Assembly: GCA_016648135.1 (NCBI GenBank)
Contig: JADDOH010010888.1
Location: 41,196-105,195 of the forward strand
Length of the DNA stretch: 64,000 bases
Direction of reading: 5' to 3'
Source of the DNA: Agrypnia vestita
Taxonomy: Eukaryota > Arthropoda > Insecta > Trichoptera > Phryganeidae
Shown: piece by piece, positions 59,640 to 64,000 of the stretch
Position numbering within the stretch: the stretch's first letter is position 1
Layout of the letters: each line of letters starts with the position of its first letter
Position numbers and translations under genes: made by a program
The notes under the pieces: model-generated
Told to the model about the DNA's origin: nothing
The model's database searches: none
Seen by the model: the letters and a program-made list of their open reading frames with translations, nothing else

Positions 59640-61747
59640 ATTAGGTTGTCTAGGTAAAATTGTTAATTTATTGTTAATTTATTGTTAATTTATTTGCTAT
59701 TGTTAATTTATTGTTAATTTATTGTTAATTTTTATTGTTAGTTATTGTTAATTTATTTGCGGAATTCTTTAAAAATGTCTATGTACCTGTGTTACCAAAA
59801 AACACCGACCACACATCAGCAACATCAAACATTGAAACCACATTAAATATAAATAATTGCACAATAAGTACTTCCAGTATTATAAGTGGGATTAAAAAAC
59901 TTGATGTAAATAAAGGGCATGGACCTGACGGAATTCCTCCACTATTTATAAAAAATTGTGTTGATGTACTATCTCTCCCCCTGTCAATCATATTTAATAA
60001 ATCCATATCAGCGGGTATATTCCCACATATATGGAAGGAAAGTTTCTTAACACCGATCTTCAAAGATGGAGACAATAATGATGTAAAAAATTATAGACCC
60101 ATTTGCATACAATCTTGTATACCTAAGTTATTCGAATCACTAGTCCTCGATACTATATCTCCTGTTTTAAAACAAACAATAACTCCGTACCAACACGGAT
60201 TCATCTCAAATATATCTACCCTAACAAATTTAGTTTTGTATGAAAATTACATTATTAAATCTTTTGTTAATAAAACTCAAGTAGATTCAGTTTACACGGA
60301 CTTCAGTAAGGCGTTTGACAAAGTCTCACATGCTTTATTAATTGCCAAATTGGGAAAAATAGGATTTGGTTGACAAATACTTTCTTGGTTAACGAGCTAT
60401 CTGAGTGAAAGAAGGCAAAGGGTAAAAATATATTCATATGTATCAGAATGTTTCCATGCTACTAGTGGTGTACCACAGTGATCGCATCTTGGACCAATAC
60501 TATTTCTATTATTTGTGAATGACATTTCAACAATATTTAATGACATTGAATATTTGCTGTTTGCAGATGATCTAAAAATCTTTAAATCAGTAACCAACAT
60601 TTATGACTGCAACATATTACAGCAAAACCTAAATTCTCTTTCGGTATGGTGTGAAACGAATAAATTGTACTTAAATTTAAATAAATGCAAAATTATATCA
60701 TTTACTAGATTAAAATCAAAAATAAATTTTGAATACTCTCTATGTAACACCAAACTAGAAAATGTTGACTGTATTCGAGACTTAGGGGTATTATTCGACT
60801 CGAAACTTACTTTTACTAATCATATTAATGCGATAACTTGTAAGTCTCTAAAATTGCTGGGATTTATTTTAAGGACATCACGCCCATTTCAATCAATTGA
60901 ATGTATTAAAATGTTATACATGTCTCTTGTCCGGAGCCAATTAGAATATTGCTCATCAGTTTGGTCTCCATATTATAATGGGCATATAGACAGTATTGAG
61001 CGTGTCCAACGCAATTTTCTCAAATACATTAACTACAAGTTAAGCATACCAATACAAAACATAGAATACAATTCCATATTGAAGAGACTAAATTTACTCA
61101 CATTATATGATAGAAGAAAAATTTATGATATAGTTCTTCTTTACAAAATTGTAAACAATATGTTGGACAGCCCTGACCTTGTGGCATGTATCGATTATAA
61201 TATCCCTTCCACACATAGAACGTGACAAATTGTCACATTCCATCGCAACAATTGCAATACCAATTATCAATCAAATTCTGTGATACACAGAATATTGGGA
61301 ACTTGTAATGAATATGGTTGCATGATTGACATTTTCGTGGACAGTCTGGAGAAAGTAAAGTTTACACTTAAAGAGGCAATACTGCTTCGTTACTGACTTC
61401 AGCTGTTAATATGTAATGGTGGGTAATATATATTTTTCGTACACATTGCCGCTTTGTACTTTATATTTTAAATTTTTGTACTCATGTTTTGGTGCTATTC
61501 CTGGTACTTTTAATAATTTGCTACTTGTAATTTATATTGTTTAATGTATGTTCTTTTTAATTTTATGATATATTTTTTTATGTAAAAGCCCATACGCATT
61601 GCTGCTCGTTACCTACTCTACATTTTTAATTTTTATACTCATGATTTGGTGCTATTCCTGAAACTTTTAATGTATGTGCTTTTTGAAATTTATTTTATAC
61701 TCTTTATGTAAAAGCCTAATGGGCGTAAACAAATAAATAAAAAAAAT
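59640..61747 (+). mobile_element. Jockey-clade LINE, 5'-truncated
   Basis: Starts in a minisatellite of TTGTTAATTTA units (59655-59755), runs through the reverse transcriptase (59735-61225), and ends with AAAAGCCTAATGGGCGTAAA and an AAATAAATAAAAAA tail near 61747. It lies directly downstream of another LINE 3' end of the same family. Confidence 0.8.
59735..61225 (+). pseudogene. Jockey-clade reverse transcriptase, two nonsense codons
   Basis: One reading frame throughout: DVNKGHGPDGIPPLFIKNC, SFLTPIFKDGDNNDVKNYRP, SVYTDFSKAFDKVSH, SWLTSYLSERRQRVK, then GPILFLLFVNDI and LLFADDLKIFKS, where FADD is the catalytic motif (about 60560-60571). It continues to a thumb (SLVRSQLEYCSSVWSPYY) and the C-terminus. 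TGA codons at 60371-60373 and 60479-60481 (the second replacing Gly of GVPQGS) inactivate it. The endonuclease domain is missing at the 5' side. Confidence 0.88.
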
Positions 61748-64000
61748 TTCCCATCCTCACTCTGGTAGGCACATGTTATCTACCGTAAAAAAAATACCCC
61801 TAATGTACCCCTTAGTGTATATATTTATTATTTTGTATATTTTCATATTCATGATCAAATATTCGACTATAGATAACGGCAATATTTAAGAAATTTTATG
61901 TCCCCCAGACAACATTGACTTTTAAAAATATTCAAGTACATAACCACCTATTTTTCAAAATAAACTTTTACGTATCAAATCTCGCACTGCGCCACGCGTT
62001 CAAAATTTTTATTTTATTTTTAAAATTATTTTTCGTGCCAATACAAAATTTAAATACAGGCAAAATGTAATTTGAAAATCACACGGATGAAATAAATTTT
62101 AAAAGCTGAATAGTGTTGAGCAATTTTAACCAGTTTCAAAAGATTTTTTCTCACCAAAGAGGTAGATAGAAAAAAGGATCTCACTTAATTTAAGTAAAAA
62201 ATGCGATAATCTGGTTACACTTCGCAGTTCGTTAGACCCGAGACATGAGTCACATTGCTTTATAGTTCAGTATTTCTGTATCGTTAGAAGATTTCAAAGG
62301 GAGCAGACACATTTAACAGATTAGATATGAAAAGCTTAAATGGTCATTCTCCTGCTTTTCAAAATGATTAAAATACTTTTTTAAAATGTAAACTTGCAAA
62401 CAGAACCTTTCGTTCTGAGACAGTTTTTCCCTTTCCACAAAAACTTAATCCGCCATCCGTCGCGCTGGGATGAAAATGACAGCACAATAACTAATTGAAG
62501 CAAAACTTTATTTTAAGACTACCTTTTGGTATTGTATCGAGAGAAGTTTATTTTAATATAAGTATCTTTACAATAATTTCGACTAAAGTTTTGGTATAAT
62601 CGTGGAAAAACAAATTTATCATTACAGTACTTCTGTGATAATTTATTAAACCTTTTTGTTTAAGAATTTTTTATTATTTTATTTTTCATTGAAAACTAGC
62701 CTCAAAATAAGTTGTTTTCAATCTAATTGATTAGAGGAGTGGGCGATAAAATGAGAGATTGATTTTTTCGTTCATTAATAGTCAGTCAGTAGGGTTGAAG
62801 TGTTTGGATAGGTAAAGTTAGGCTCTCTTCATCTTTAAATTATTTTTTCACTTGAGGATTACTATATTTTGAATGTACTGAATTCGAGATTTTACAAAAA
62901 ATTTATGGAAAACATAATTTTGGAAGGGAAAAATACAAAAAAATCTAGAATTCAGTACATTTTAAATTAGTAATCCTTAGTGACTGTGTTCAAAACATTT
63001 TTGTGATTTTTTTAATATAGCTGACTTTGTTTTTATACCACATATATATATTTATTTATGTGTATATAATGTTTTGCGAATTGTTTCATTCGTTTTATTT
63101 AATCCCTTATCTTAATTCATTTTGAAATTGAAGATTTACAACGCTTACTTTAAGTACTAAGAGTAATTTAATGTTAACTGGTCCCGCTTTTATCTTTCGG
63201 GCTTTATGGGGATTAAATTTTTCCGTCTTCCAAATTTGTACCAGTATATTTTTTTATTGTTTGCATAAGATTATATAAATTAGAGCTTTCAAAATTGTAA
63301 TTATTAGAAATTTGCGTAATAAAATATCTAGGACATAGCTTAGTTATTCTAGTCGATTGACTTCACCACCGTCTCTTAATTAATTCACAATATTGTTGAG
63401 TACGTTTAAATTTTTATTTTTTATATTTTATATATATTTAATTATTGCATTTTTTAGAAACTAAAAACAAAACACAAAAATCTGAAAAATTCAAAAAATA
63501 ATTACATTCTTAAAAAATTTGAACATAATCGAAAGTAATGTTAATATTAAAAACTAGTTAAAAAACAAGTAAAAGAAGTACCCATAAAAACCAATTTTTT
63601 ACTATACTCCCTTTCTTTGTAAAATATAACAATAATAAATTAAAGGCGAATTAAAACATATAACATAACACTAAACTTACAGAAATTTAATATATTTCTA
63701 AAATGTCAGATGTTTTGAGAACAGACCGGTACTAGTATGGGACCTCAGCCAACGGGGATGATGTATTATTGAGAAGAATTTTCGTTCCTATAAACGGGTT
63801 ATAATCGAACGAGAATTGTGTTAGTTTTTTAAAAAATTTATGATCAAATTGATCATCATTTATAGTCACTTTTTTACGGTAGTCTCCTGTTATATTAATT
63901 ATAAAGCGATAAGTTGATCAATACATCTGCATATATATATATATATAGGAGGTCTGGGCAAAAAAAAAAGTTAATTAAAGAAAGATACAAGATAAAAAAA
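61748..64000. other. AT-rich interval, nothing recognised
   Basis: Strongly AT-rich, with no frame, tandem repeat or paired terminus that I can support. One inverted pair (ATTTTGAATGTACTGAATTC near 62870 and TAGAATTCAGTACATTTTAA near 62946) is visible, a possible small foldback. Confidence 0.5.

Overview
This is a eukaryotic window, almost certainly from an insect or another arthropod. It is AT-rich and dominated by transposable elements. Its only securely identified host gene is split into small exons with GT-AG introns. There are no operons, Shine-Dalgarno sites or prokaryotic features. The mix of mariner, hAT, pogo/Tigger, Harbinger, Jockey- and RTE-like LINEs, gypsy, Penelope-like and tRNA-SINE sequences is typical of arthropods. 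I cannot name the species.

The gene is a cytochrome P450 of the CYP4 clan on the + strand. I assembled ten coding exons from 27513 to 55740. All splice phases agree, the coding total is 1545 nt (514 aa plus stop), and the order is N-terminal membrane anchor, WxxxR, I-helix Asp-Thr, ExxR, PERF, and FxxGxRxCxG heme loop. A splice acceptor just before the start codon points to an upstream non-coding exon. A separate 73-codon open frame at 210-431 may be the last exon of an unidentified membrane protein.

Layout. 1-12.8 kb is a mosaic of decayed DNA transposons (a long-TIR element at 1.6-2.4 kb, a hAT with 8-bp duplication at 3.5-4.9 kb, a Tigger with TA duplication at 5.4-7.5 kb, a mariner relic at 8.0-9.1 kb), a tRNA-Arg-like sequence between 35-bp direct repeats, and nested LINE ends. 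12.85-18.99 kb is a satellite of 71-bp units with higher-order repeats of 1569 and 1612 bp. 19-26 kb holds a LINE relic, a pogo relic, two members of a TTAA-flanked family, a 234-bp solo LTR, and a 642-bp Penelope-like palindrome carrying a hammerhead-ribozyme motif. 26.8-27.5 kb is a hairpin with arms of about 270 bp directly upstream of the P450. The P450 introns (27.7-55.6 kb) host a nearly intact mariner, a gypsy/errantivirus-like relic, Harbinger and hAT elements, SINEs, a second Penelope fragment with a covarying hammerhead, another TTAA element with a mariner inside it, and several LINE ends. 55.8-61.7 kb is nested TIR elements, tandem repeats and Jockey-type LINE copies. The last 2.3 kb is AT-rich with nothing recognisable.

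The P450 would be an ER-anchored monooxygenase. Everything else is mobile or repetitive, so there is no multi-gene pathway here. The observations most worth a second look are the Penelope hammerheads, the satellite's higher-order structure, the TTAA-flanked family, the hairpin at the P450 5' end, and the P450's unusual I-helix.
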